Below, piece after piece: positions 23,729 to 32,415 of a DNA stretch of 64,000 bases. The notes under the pieces are model-generated. The model saw nothing but the letters and a program-made list of their open reading frames with translations, was not told the origin of the DNA and ran no database searches. The translations under genes were made by a program, and so were the position numbers. Source of the DNA: Rubrivivax sp. SCN 71-131 (lineage in GTDB: Bacteria; Pseudomonadota; Gammaproteobacteria; Burkholderiales; Burkholderiaceae_C); the NCBI GenBank assembly GCA_001724995.1, contig MEFD01000012.1:186001-250000 (forward strand), read 5' to 3'. The stretch's first letter is position 1. The number at the start of each line of letters is the position of its first letter.

Positions 23729-25678
23729 GTGCAGACGACCTTCCCACGCTTGCTGCTCGATCACGCGAAGGCACGCCCCGACGCGACGGCGCTGCGCGAG
23801 AAGGAGTACGGCATCTGGCAGACCTTCAGCTGGTCGCAGCTTGCCGCACTGGTGCGCACGATGGCCTGCGCCCTGGCCGCGAAGGGCCTGACCCGCGGCG
23901 AGCACGTGGTCGTCATCGGCGAGAACCGCCCGCGGCTGTACGCGTCGATGCTCGCGGTGCAGTCGCTCGGCGCGATCCCGGTACCGCTCTACCAGGACGC
24001 GGTGGCCACCGAGTACGTCTTCCCGCTGCACAACGCGGAGGTGCGCTTCGCCGTCGTCGAGGACCAGGAGCAGGTCGACAAGCTGATCGAGATCCGCCCG
24101 CAGTGCAGCAGGCTGGCGCACATCTGGTACGACGACGGTCGCGGCCTGCGCAACTACGAGGAGCCGGGACTGGCCTCGCTGGACGCCATGCTCGAGGCCG
24201 GGCGCGCCTTCGAGGCGGCGCAGCCGGGCTTTTTCGACGCCGAGGTGGCGCAAGCCGCGCCGACGGACGTGGCGGCAATGTTCTTCACCTCGGGCACCAC
24301 GGGCAACCCCAAGGGCGTGGTGCACACGCACCGGACGCTGCTCGACCGCGCCAAGGCCGGCGCCGACTTCGACCGCCTGACCGAACGCGAGGAGGTGCTG
24401 GCCTACCTGCCGCCGGCCTGGATCGGGCAGAACATCTTCAGCTACGCGCAGTGGCTGGCCTGCGGCTACATCGTCAACTGCCCGGAGTCGGCCAGTACGG
24501 TGACGATCGACCTCAAGGAGATCGGCCCCACCTACTACTTCGCGCCGCCGCGCATCTTCGAAGGCCTGCTCACCAGCGTGATGATCCGCATGGAGGACGC
24601 CGGCGCCTTGAAGCGGCGCCTGTTCCACCACTACATGGCGGTGGCGCGGCGCGTCGGGCCGCGACTGCTGGACGGCAAGCCGGTGTCGTTCGGCGAGCGC
24701 CTGGCCTACAAGCTGGGCGACCTGCTGGTCTTCGGTCCGCTGCGCAACTCGCTGGGCCTGTCGCGCGTGCGCGTGGCCTACACCGCGGGCGAGGCCATCG
24801 GCCCCGACCTCTTCACCTTCTATCGCTCGATCGGCATCAACCTGAAGCAGCTCTACGGCAGCACCGAGACCGCGGTCTTCGTCTGCCTGCAGCCCGACAA
24901 CGCCGTGCGCGCCGACACCGTGGGCGTGCCCATCGACGGCGTGGAGATCAGGGTGGACGGCAACGGCGAGATCCTCGTGAAGTCGCCGGGCATCCTGAAG
25001 GAGTACTACAAGAATCCGCTCGCCACCGCCGAGGTGATGGGGGCCGACGGCTGGTACCACACCGGCGACGCGGGCTTCATCGACGCCAGCGGCCATCTGA
25101 AGATCATCGACCGCGCCAAGGACGTCGGGCGCATCGTCGGCGGGGCCAACGACGGCGCCATGTTCGCGCCCAAGTACGTCGAGAACAAGCTCAAGTTCTT
25201 CCCGCACGTGAAGGAGGCGGTGGCCTTCGGCGACGGCCGCGAGCGCGTCTGCGCGTTCATCAACATCGACTTCGAGGCCGTAGGCAACTGGGCCGAGCGG
25301 CGCAACCTGCCCTATGCCGGCTACACCGACCTGGCGGCCAAGCCGCAGGTGCTGGAGCTCATCCGCGAGTGCGTGGAGCAGGTCAACGCCGACCTGGCGC
25401 AGGACGAGATGCTCGCCGGCAGCCAGATCAGCCGCTTCCTCGTGCTGCACAAGGAGCTCGACGCCGACGACGGCGAGATGACGCGCACGCGCAAGGTCAA
25501 GCGCGGCTTCATCAGCGACAAGTACGAGGTGCTGGTCGACGCGCTCTACGAGGGCAGGCGCGAGCAGTTCATCGAGACCGCGGTCAAGTTCGAGGACGGA
25601 CGCAGCGGCAGCGTGAGCGCCACGCTGGCCATCGTCGACGCCAAGACCTACCCCGCCCTCGCGCGAAAGGCGGCCTGA
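23729..25678 (+). CDS. AMP-dependent acyl-CoA synthetase (long-chain type)
   Basis: A 649-residue ANL-superfamily ligase that activates a carboxylic acid to its acyl-CoA using ATP. The ATP loop is FFTSGTTGNPKGVV, A5 is LYGSTETAVF, and the adenylate hinge region is WYHTGDAGFID then KIIDRAKDVGR. The size and internal insertions resemble long-chain fatty-acyl/AMP-binding ligases. GTG at 23729 has AGGAG eight bases upstream. It is the first gene of an operon with a complete branched-chain-type ABC importer, so the likely substrate is an imported aromatic or branched carboxylate; the identity is not readable from sequence. Confidence 0.88.
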   Translation: MQTTFPRLLLDHAKARPDATALREKEYGIWQTFSWSQLAALVRTMACALAAKGLTRGEHVVVIGENRPRLYASMLAVQSLGAIPVPLYQDAVATEYVFPLHNAEVRFAVVEDQEQVDKLIEIRPQCSRLAHIWYDDGRGLRNYEEPGLASLDAMLEAGRAFEAAQPGFFDAEVAQAAPTDVAAMFFTSGTTGNPKGVVHTHRTLLDRAKAGADFDRLTEREEVLAYLPPAWIGQNIFSYAQWLACGYIVNCPESASTVTIDLKEIGPTYYFAPPRIFEGLLTSVMIRMEDAGALKRRLFHHYMAVARRVGPRLLDGKPVSFGERLAYKLGDLLVFGPLRNSLGLSRVRVAYTAGEAIGPDLFTFYRSIGINLKQLYGSTETAVFVCLQPDNAVRADTVGVPIDGVEIRVDGNGEILVKSPGILKEYYKNPLATAEVMGADGWYHTGDAGFIDASGHLKIIDRAKDVGRIVGGANDGAMFAPKYVENKLKFFPHVKEAVAFGDGRERVCAFINIDFEAVGNWAERRNLPYAGYTDLAAKPQVLELIRECVEQVNADLAQDEMLAGSQISRFLVLHKELDADDGEMTRTRKVKRGFISDKYEVLVDALYEGRREQFIETAVKFEDGRSGSVSATLAIVDAKTYPALARKAA

Positions 25679-25680
25679 GC

Positions 25681-26466
25681 ATGGCCGAACGCAGGATCGG
25701 CGAGGTCATCCTCGAGGTGAAGAACATCTCGCTGCGCTTCGGCGGCGTGAGGGCGCTTTCCGACATCAGCTTCGACGTGCGCGAGCACGAGGTGCGCGCC
25801 ATCATCGGCCCCAACGGCGCGGGCAAGAGCAGCATGCTCAACTGCATCAACGGCGTCTACGCGCCGCAGGAAGGGCAGATCAGCTTGCGCGGGCGCAGCT
25901 TCAGCCACATGAACCCGCGCCAGGTGGCCGAGATGGGCGTGGCGCGCACCTTCCAGAGCCTGGCCCTCTTCAAGGGCATGAGCGTGCTGGAGAACATCAT
26001 GACCGGGCGCAACCTGAAGATGCGCACCAACCTGCTGCAGCAGGCGATGCGCATCGGCGCCGCCGAGCGCGAGGAGACCGCGCACCGCGAGTTCGTCGAG
26101 CGCATCATCGACTTCCTCGAGATCCAGGCCTGGCGCAAGACGCCGGTGGGGCGCCTGCCCTACGGCCTGCAGAAGCGCGTCGATCTCGGCCGCGCGCTGG
26201 CGATGGAGCCGCAGGTGCTGCTGCTGGACGAACCGATGGCCGGCATGAACGTCGAGGAGAAGCAGGACATGAGCCGCTTCATCCTCGACGTGAACGACGA
26301 GTTCGGCACCACCATCGTGCTGATCGAGCACGACATGGGCGTGGTGATGGACATCTCCGACCGCGTCGTCGTGCTCGACTACGGCCGCAAGATCGGCGAC
26401 GGCACGCCCGAGGACGTGCGCGCCAACCCCGAGGTCGTCGCCGCCTACCTCGGCACGGCACACTGA
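25681..26466 (+). CDS. ABC transporter ATP-binding protein, LivG type
   Basis: A 261-residue nucleotide-binding subunit of a branched-chain amino acid/amide-type importer. Walker A is GPNGAGKSS, the signature segment is LPYGLQKRVDLGRAL (the usual LSGGQ is diverged, as in LivG-like proteins), Walker B is VLLLDEPMAG, and the H-loop is IEHDMGVVM. It begins 3 bp after the CoA ligase and precedes the permeases. Confidence 0.92.
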   Translation: MAERRIGEVILEVKNISLRFGGVRALSDISFDVREHEVRAIIGPNGAGKSSMLNCINGVYAPQEGQISLRGRSFSHMNPRQVAEMGVARTFQSLALFKGMSVLENIMTGRNLKMRTNLLQQAMRIGAAEREETAHREFVERIIDFLEIQAWRKTPVGRLPYGLQKRVDLGRALAMEPQVLLLDEPMAGMNVEEKQDMSRFILDVNDEFGTTIVLIEHDMGVVMDISDRVVVLDYGRKIGDGTPEDVRANPEVVAAYLGTAH

Positions 26467-26476
26467 GCACACGCGC

Positions 26477-27406
26477 ATGGGCTTCTTCATCGAAACCGTC
26501 TTCGGCGGCCTGATGGCAGGCATGCTGTACTCGCTGATCGCGCTGGGCTTCGTGCTCATCTTCAAGGCCAGCGGCGTCTTCAACTTCGCGCAGGGCGCGA
26601 TGGTGCTGTTCGCGGCGCTGGCGATGGCGCGCCTCTCCGAGTGGGCCCCCGAGGTGCTGGGCTTCGAGAGCAAGGTGCTGGCCGACCTGCTGGGATTCGG
26701 CGGCGCCATCCTCGTGATGGTGCTCGTGGCCTGGCTGGTGGAGAAGCTGGTGCTCGGGCGGCTCGTCAACCAGGAGGGCATCACGCTGCTCATGGCGACG
26801 CTGGGCATCGCCTACTTCCTCGACGGCTTCGGTCAGACGGTCTTCGGCAGCGACATCTACAAGATCGACATCGGCCTGCCCAAGGACCCGCTGTTCCTGT
26901 TCGAGTCGGTCTTCGAAGGCGGCGTGCTCATCAACAAGGAGGACTTGTACGCCGCCGCCATCGCCGCGGCGCTGGTGCTGCTGCTGAGCCTGTTCTTCCA
27001 GTACACCGGCACCGGCCGCGCGCTGCGCGCGGTGGCCGACGACCACCAGGCGGCGCAGTCGATCGGCATCCCGCTCTCGCGCATCTGGGTCATCGTCTGG
27101 AGCGTGGCCGGCTTCGTCGCGCTGGTGGCGGGCATCATCTGGGGCAGCAAGCTCGGCGTGCAGTTCTCGCTCAGCCTGGTGGCGCTGAAGGCGCTGCCGG
27201 TGGTCATCCTCGGCGGCCTCACCAGCGTGCCCGGCGCCATCGTCGGCGGACTGATCATCGGCGTGGGCGAAAAGGTCGCCGAGATCTACCTCGGCCCCCT
27301 GGTCGGGGGCGGCATCGAGATCTGGTTCGGCTACGTGCTCGTCCTCTTCGTGCTGCTGGTGCGGCCGCAGGGGCTCTTCGGCGAGAAGATCATCGATCGG
27401 GTCTGA
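26477..27406 (+). CDS. ABC transporter permease, LivH type
   Basis: A 309-residue inner-membrane permease with about eight hydrophobic helices. It begins MGFFIETVFGGLMAGMLYSL and contains the family's ALGFVLIFKASGVFNFAQG and GTGRALRAVADDHQAA segments; the latter, facing the cytoplasm, couples to the ATPase. It starts 10 bp after the LivG-type gene and is followed by the LivM-type permease 7 bp later. Confidence 0.93.
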   Translation: MGFFIETVFGGLMAGMLYSLIALGFVLIFKASGVFNFAQGAMVLFAALAMARLSEWAPEVLGFESKVLADLLGFGGAILVMVLVAWLVEKLVLGRLVNQEGITLLMATLGIAYFLDGFGQTVFGSDIYKIDIGLPKDPLFLFESVFEGGVLINKEDLYAAAIAAALVLLLSLFFQYTGTGRALRAVADDHQAAQSIGIPLSRIWVIVWSVAGFVALVAGIIWGSKLGVQFSLSLVALKALPVVILGGLTSVPGAIVGGLIIGVGEKVAEIYLGPLVGGGIEIWFGYVLVLFVLLVRPQGLFGEKIIDRV

Positions 27407-27413
27407 GGTCAGC

Positions 27414-28490
27414 ATGCTCTACCGCGAGAACGGCCAGTTCAAGACCAGCTACCGTGCCGACCTGCAGATCTTCCCGATCCTGCAGGACCGCGTGGTCATC
27501 GGGCTGCTGCTGGCGCTGGCCTTCGTCGCGGTGCCGCTGCTGGCCGACGAGTACCTGTTGCGCGCCATCCTCATCCCCTTCCTGATCCTGTCGCTGGCCG
27601 CGCTGGGCTTGAACGTGCTGGTCGGCTACTGCGGCCAGATCTCGCTGGGTGCCGGCGCCTTCATGGCCGTCGGTGCCTACGCGGCCTACAACTTCTTCGT
27701 GCGCGTGGACGGCATGCCGATGCCGCTGGCGCTGCTGCTGGGCGGCATCTGCGCGACGCTGGTGGGCATCCTCTTCGGCCTGCCCTCGCTGCGCATCAAG
27801 GGCCTGTACCTGGCGGTGACGACCCTGGCCGCGCAGTTCTTCGTCGACTGGACCTTTCTGCGCATCGGCTGGTTCACCAACCACACGCCCTCGGGCTCGG
27901 TCTCGGTGGCCGGCCTGAGCTTCTTCGGCCTGCCGGTGGAGACGCCGCTGCAGAAGTACCTCTTCTGCCTGGGCGCGGTCTGCCTGTTCGCGCTGATGGT
28001 GAAGAACCTTGTGCGCGGGCACATCGGCCGCGAGTGGATGGCGATCCGCGACATGGATGTGGCCGCCGCGGTGATCGGCATCCGACCGGTCTACGCCAAG
28101 CTCTCGGCCTTCGCGGTGAGCAGCTTCATCATCGGCGTCGCCGGCGCGCTCTGGGCCTTCGTCTACCTGGGCTCCTGGGAGCCCGCGGCGTTCAACATCA
28201 ACCGCTCCTTCGACCTGCTGTTCATGATCATCATCGGCGGCCTGGGGTCGGTGATGGGCAGCTTCTTCGGCGCGGCCTTCATCGTGCTGCTGCCGATCGT
28301 GCTCGACCAGCTGCTGCCGGCGCTCGGCGGCATGGCCGGCATCGCGGTCGATACGGCCACGGTCGCGCACGTGGTCTACATGATCTTCGGCGCGCTGATC
28401 GTCTTCTTCCTCGTCGTCGAGCCGCACGGCCTGGCGCGCCTGTGGTCGATCGGCAAGGAGAAGCTGCGCCTGTGGCCCTTCCCTCACTGA
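27414..28490 (+). CDS. ABC transporter permease, LivM type
   Basis: A 358-residue permease with a longer N terminus and about nine to ten membrane helices. Family landmarks are LGLNVLVGYCGQISLGAGAF and a GREWMAIRDMDVAAAVIGI coupling loop, then IIGGLGSVMGSFFGAAF. It forms the membrane channel with the LivH-type subunit. The next gene, the binding protein, follows after 62 bp with its own strong ribosome site. Confidence 0.93.
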   Translation: MLYRENGQFKTSYRADLQIFPILQDRVVIGLLLALAFVAVPLLADEYLLRAILIPFLILSLAALGLNVLVGYCGQISLGAGAFMAVGAYAAYNFFVRVDGMPMPLALLLGGICATLVGILFGLPSLRIKGLYLAVTTLAAQFFVDWTFLRIGWFTNHTPSGSVSVAGLSFFGLPVETPLQKYLFCLGAVCLFALMVKNLVRGHIGREWMAIRDMDVAAAVIGIRPVYAKLSAFAVSSFIIGVAGALWAFVYLGSWEPAAFNINRSFDLLFMIIIGGLGSVMGSFFGAAFIVLLPIVLDQLLPALGGMAGIAVDTATVAHVVYMIFGALIVFFLVVEPHGLARLWSIGKEKLRLWPFPH

Positions 28491-28552
28491 GGGTTCCGCC
28501 TCGACGTCCCCGCACCCCAACCGCGCTTCGCTTTTTTCCCCTGGAGGCAGAC

Positions 28553-29884
28553 ATGAGAGTCAAGACCCTTGCGGCCGCGGCCGCCATCACCGCCGCGGCG
28601 TCCCTGGTCGCTGCCGGCTCGGCCTTCGCGCAGGCCAAGGAACAGTTCTTTCCCGGCCTGCCCTACCGCACCGGGCCCTACGGACCCAACGGCACGCCCT
28701 GGGCCAACGGCTATGCCGACTACCTCAAGCTCGTCAACGCAAAGGGCGGCATCAACGGCGTGAAGATCATCTACGAGGAGTGCGAGACCGGCTACGACAC
28801 GGCCAAGGGCGTCGAGTGCTACGAGCGGCTCAAGGGCAAGCACGGCGGCGCCACGCTGTTCCAGCCGCTGTCCACCGGCATCACCTTCGCCCTCACCGAC
28901 AAGGCGCCGATCGACAAGATCCCGCTCATCACCGCCGGCTACGGGCGCAGCGAGTCGCAGGACGGCCTGGTCTTCGGCTGGAACTTCCCGCTCGCGGGCA
29001 CCTACTGGGTCGGCGCCGACGTGCTGGTGCAGCACATCGCGAAGAAGGAAGGCGGCTTCGACAAGCTCAAGGGCAAGAAGATCACCCTCGTCTACCACGA
29101 CAGCCCGTACGGCAAGGAACCGATCCCGCTGCTGCAGGAGCGCAGCAAGCTGCACGGCTTCGACGTCCAGCTGCTGCCGGTGACCCACCCGGGCGTCGAG
29201 CAGAAGTCGACCTGGCTGCAGATTCGCCAGAGCCGGCCCGACTACGTGCTGCTGTGGGGCTGGGGCGTGATGAACTCGGTGGCGCTGAAGGAAGCGCAGG
29301 CCACCGGCTACCCGCGCGAGAAGATGTACGGCGTCTGGTGGTCGGCCGCCGAACCGGACGTGAAGGACGTCGGCGAAGGCGCCAAGGGCTACAACGGCCT
29401 GGCGATGCAGCACGGCGCGCACCCCGACGCCAAGGTCACCCGGGACATCCTCGCGCTGGTGCACGGCAAGGGTCAGGGCACGGGGCCGAAGGAAGAGGTC
29501 GGCTCGGTGCTCTACATGCGCGGCGCAATGAGCGCGATGCTGGGGGTCGAAGGCGTGCGCCGCGCGCAGGAGCGCTACGGCAAGGGCAAGTGGATGACCT
29601 CGGAGCAGACGCGCTGGGGCCTCGAGAACCTCGCGCTCGACCAGAAGAAGCTCGAGGCCCTGGGCTTCGGCGACGTCATGCGGCCGGTGTCGACGACCTG
29701 CGCCGACCATATGGGCCCGGCCTGGGCGCGCATCCACACCTGGGACGGCAAGACCTGGAAGTTCAGCTCGGACTGGTACCAGGCCGACGAGACCATCCTC
29801 AAGCCGCTGGTGAAGTCCACCGCCGCCAAGTACGCCGCGGAGAAGAAGCTCACGCCGCGCACCGCCGCCGAGTGCCAGAGCTGA
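28553..29884 (+). CDS. ABC transporter substrate-binding protein, LivK type
   Basis: A periplasmic binding protein of 443 residues. An N-terminal signal peptide with an Ala-rich core ends near residue 26 (SAFA-QA). The mature part is a type I periplasmic-binding fold (GPYGPNGTPWANGYADYLKL; ITLVYHDSPYGKEPIPLLQ). ATG at 28553 is preceded by GGAGG, suggesting high translation relative to the permeases. It is longer than LivK/LivJ (about 370 residues), as in homologues that bind aromatic or fatty acids rather than leucine; the ligand is unknown. Confidence 0.92.
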   Translation: MRVKTLAAAAAITAAASLVAAGSAFAQAKEQFFPGLPYRTGPYGPNGTPWANGYADYLKLVNAKGGINGVKIIYEECETGYDTAKGVECYERLKGKHGGATLFQPLSTGITFALTDKAPIDKIPLITAGYGRSESQDGLVFGWNFPLAGTYWVGADVLVQHIAKKEGGFDKLKGKKITLVYHDSPYGKEPIPLLQERSKLHGFDVQLLPVTHPGVEQKSTWLQIRQSRPDYVLLWGWGVMNSVALKEAQATGYPREKMYGVWWSAAEPDVKDVGEGAKGYNGLAMQHGAHPDAKVTRDILALVHGKGQGTGPKEEVGSVLYMRGAMSAMLGVEGVRRAQERYGKGKWMTSEQTRWGLENLALDQKKLEALGFGDVMRPVSTTCADHMGPAWARIHTWDGKTWKFSSDWYQADETILKPLVKSTAAKYAAEKKLTPRTAAECQS

Positions 29885-29918
29885 CGACAGGCTCGAGGCG
29901 AGAACGGAGCGAGCGCCC

Positions 29919-30725
29919 ATGAGCACCGTGTTCCTCGACGTGAACGGCATCGAGGTCATCTACAACCACGTCATCCTCGTGCTCAAGGGCGTCTCGCTGC
30001 AGGTTCCCGAAGGGCGCATCGTCGCGCTGCTGGGCGGCAACGGTGCGGGCAAGACGACGACGCTGCGCGCCGTCAGCAACCTGCTGGCGGGCGAGCGCGG
30101 CGAAGTCACCAAGGGCTCGATCGAACTGCGCGGCGAGCGCATCGAGAAGCTCAGCCCGGCGCAGATGGTCGAGCGCGGCGTGATCCAGGTGATGGAGGGG
30201 CGGCACTGCTTCGCCCACCTGACGATCGAGGAGAACCTGCTCACCGGCGCCTACACGCGCCGCGACGGCAAGGCGGCGGTGGCGCAGACGCTGGAGAAGG
30301 TCTACGCCTACTTCCCGCGCCTGAAGACCCGGCGCACCAGCCAGGCCGCCTACACCTCGGGCGGCGAGCAGCAGATGTGCGCCATCGGCCGCGCGCTGAT
30401 GGCCAACCCGAAGATGGTGCTGCTCGACGAGCCCAGCATGGGCCTGGCGCCGCAGATCGTCGAGGAAGTGTTCGAGATCGTGAAGGACCTCAACACCAAG
30501 GAGGGCGTGACCTTCCTGCTCGCCGAGCAGAACACCAACATCGCGCTGAAGTACGCCGACGATGGCTACATCCTCGAGAACGGCCGCATCGTGATGGACG
30601 GCAAGGCCGCGGCCCTGCGCGAAAACGAGGACGTGAAGGAGTTCTACCTCGGCATCGGTGGTGCCGACCGCAAGAGCTTCCGCGACGTCAAGAGCTACAA
30701 GCGGCGCAAGCGGTGGCTGTCGTGA
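29919..30725 (+). CDS. ABC transporter ATP-binding protein, LivF type
   Basis: The second ATPase subunit, 268 residues. Walker A is GGNGAGKTTTL, the Q-loop follows in VIQVMEGRHCF, the signature is AAYTSGGEQQMCAIGRAL, and Walker B is MVLLDEPSMGLAP. A C-terminal extension beyond standard LivF (about 237 residues) ends in a basic SYKRRKRWLS tail, possibly for membrane or partner contact. Its stop overlaps the GTG of the next small gene (GTGA). Confidence 0.92.
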   Translation: MSTVFLDVNGIEVIYNHVILVLKGVSLQVPEGRIVALLGGNGAGKTTTLRAVSNLLAGERGEVTKGSIELRGERIEKLSPAQMVERGVIQVMEGRHCFAHLTIEENLLTGAYTRRDGKAAVAQTLEKVYAYFPRLKTRRTSQAAYTSGGEQQMCAIGRALMANPKMVLLDEPSMGLAPQIVEEVFEIVKDLNTKEGVTFLLAEQNTNIALKYADDGYILENGRIVMDGKAAALRENEDVKEFYLGIGGADRKSFRDVKSYKRRKRWLS

Positions 30726-31018
30726 CGGACGACGACTTCGGCTTTGCACTGCCCGCGTTCGACGCCGACAGCGCGCTCCTGCAGCTGAAGCGCGCGCTGC
30801 GCGACCTGAAGCTCGGCGAACGCGGCGGCAGCTTCGAACGACGCGGCAAGGCGGTGCTGCGGCTGGCCATCGAGCACGGCGCCATCGCCGTGCAGCTCGC
30901 GCAGCGCCCGACCCTGACGCCGACGTGGGACAGGCTGCACGTGCGCTCCGCGGCCGAACAGCGCAAGCTGCTCGACGAGCTCGAGCGCCGGCTGCGACGC
31001 TGGCAGGACGACGATTGA
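30722..31018 (+). CDS. Small conserved-looking protein of unknown function
   Basis: A 98-residue protein that I do not recognise. GTG at 30722 overlaps the LivF-type stop in GTGA, and its own stop is 10 bp before the next ATG, so it is embedded in the operon. It is highly charged, predicted helical, without signal peptide or membrane segment. Its C-terminal part (SAAEQRKLLDELERRLRRW) looks like an amphipathic helix. It may be an accessory or regulatory factor for the ligases or transporter. Confidence 0.7.
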   Translation: MTDDDFGFALPAFDADSALLQLKRALRDLKLGERGGSFERRGKAVLRLAIEHGAIAVQLAQRPTLTPTWDRLHVRSAAEQRKLLDELERRLRRWQDDD

Positions 31019-31028
31019 GAAGCCCGTG

Positions 31029-32300
31029 ATGAGCAGCCGCCCCGAACACTACGACGAGCTGGAGACGCGCGACCCCGAGGCGCGGGAGAAGGCGCTGCTG
31101 CAGGCTCTGCCCGGCCGGATCGCGCACGCCAAGCGCTCGACCCCGGCCTTCGGCGAGCGCCTGGCGCAGGTCGACGCCGACGCGATCACCAGCCGCGCCG
31201 CCCTGGCCTCGCTGCCGGTGACGCGCAAGCACGAACTGCTCGAACGGCAGAAGGCCCTGCGCGCCGAGGATGCCTTCGGCGGCTTCTCGGCGATCGGCTG
31301 GCGCGGCCTGCGCGCGCCCGGGCGCGCGCTGCGCGTGTTCCAGTCGCCCGGGCCGATCTACGAGCCCGAGGGCACGGCCGCCGACTACTGGCGCATGGGG
31401 CGGGCGATCTTCGCCGCGGGGTTTCGCCGCGGCGACCTCGCGCACGTGAGCTTCAGCTATCACCTCACGCCGGCCGGCGCGATGATGGAGTCGGGTGCGC
31501 ACGCGGTGGGCTGCACCACCTTCCCCGGCGGCATCGGCAACACCGAGCAGCAGCTGCAGGCGATCGCCGAGCTGCGCCCGCACGGCTACATCGGCACGCC
31601 CAGCTTCCTGAAGATCATGGTGGAAAAGGCGCTCGAGAGCGCCACTTCGATCGCCTCCATGACCAAGGCCTCGGTCGGCGCCGAGGCCTTCCCGCCCTCG
31701 TTGCGCGACTGGCTGCGCGAGCGCGGCATCGACGCCTACCAGAGCTACGGCACGGCCGACGCCGGCCTCATCGCCTACGAAACCGCGGCGCGCGAAGGCC
31801 TGGTCGTCGACGAGGGCGTGATCGTCGAAGTCGTGCGCCCGGGCACGGACGAACCGCTGCCCGAGGGCGAGGTCGGCGAACTCGTCGTCACCGCGCTCAA
31901 CCCGGACTACCCGCTGGTGCGCTTCGGCACCGGCGACCTGACGGCCACGCTGCCGGGCGCCTGCCCCACGGGGCGCACGAACGCGCGCATCCGCGGCTGG
32001 CTCGGCCGCGCCGACCAGACGGCCAAGGTCCGCGGCATGTTCGTGCACCCGAGCCAGATCGCCGAGGTCGTGCGCCGTCACCCGGAGGTCGGCCGCGCGC
32101 GCCTGGTGATCGAGGGCGAGATGGCCAGCGACCGCATGACGCTGCGCGTGGAAATCGGCCAGCGCGCCGAAGGCCTCTGCGGGGCCCTAGCCGCCAGCCT
32201 GCGCGAAGTCACCAAGCTGCGCGGCGAGATCGAGCTTTACGCCCCGGGCAGCCTGCCCAACGACGGCAAGGTGATCGAGGACCTGCGCAGTCGCGCCTGA
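31029..32300 (+). CDS. Phenylacetate-CoA ligase (PaaK)-like protein with atypical ATP loop
   Basis: A 423-residue ANL-family protein related to PaaK. C-terminal landmarks remain: SYGTADAGLIAYE, FGTGDLTA, and a PaaK-type AMP-binding C-terminal domain with GRADQTAKVRGMFV. The SSGTTG-type P-loop is not visible: the expected place reads VFQSPGPIYEPEG. Some Burkholderiales PaaK-like proteins share this form, as I recall. It may therefore bind acyl-adenylate or act with the first ligase of the operon. ATG at 31029 is preferred; a GTG sits directly before it. It is the last gene of the transporter operon. Confidence 0.82.
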   Translation: MSSRPEHYDELETRDPEAREKALLQALPGRIAHAKRSTPAFGERLAQVDADAITSRAALASLPVTRKHELLERQKALRAEDAFGGFSAIGWRGLRAPGRALRVFQSPGPIYEPEGTAADYWRMGRAIFAAGFRRGDLAHVSFSYHLTPAGAMMESGAHAVGCTTFPGGIGNTEQQLQAIAELRPHGYIGTPSFLKIMVEKALESATSIASMTKASVGAEAFPPSLRDWLRERGIDAYQSYGTADAGLIAYETAAREGLVVDEGVIVEVVRPGTDEPLPEGEVGELVVTALNPDYPLVRFGTGDLTATLPGACPTGRTNARIRGWLGRADQTAKVRGMFVHPSQIAEVVRRHPEVGRARLVIEGEMASDRMTLRVEIGQRAEGLCGALAASLREVTKLRGEIELYAPGSLPNDGKVIEDLRSRA

Positions 32301-32346
32301 GCCTGTGTGCCCGGCAGCGTCGTCGCCCGGATCGGTGAAAACCGCG

Positions 32347-32375
32347 TTGCCGCGCCCGCCGTCGCTGCCTAGCAT
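32347..32375 (+). promoter_or_regulatory. Candidate sigma-70 promoter for the Bug-type gene
   Basis: TTGCCG (32347-32352) and TAGCAT (32370-32375) are separated by 17 bp, each matching the consensus at four of six positions. This would start transcription about 35 bp before the gene, which has AAGGAG at its ribosome site. Confidence 0.35.
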
Positions 32376-32415
32376 GCCGCGTCCGAATCTGCGCATTGCA
32401 CCAAAGGAGCATGAG

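Noticed and set aside
21248..25450. Minus-strand open frame of 1400 codons across hemL, the regulator and the CoA ligase
   Set aside because: It runs through two well-supported genes and a promoter region with palindromes; the protein is low-complexity.
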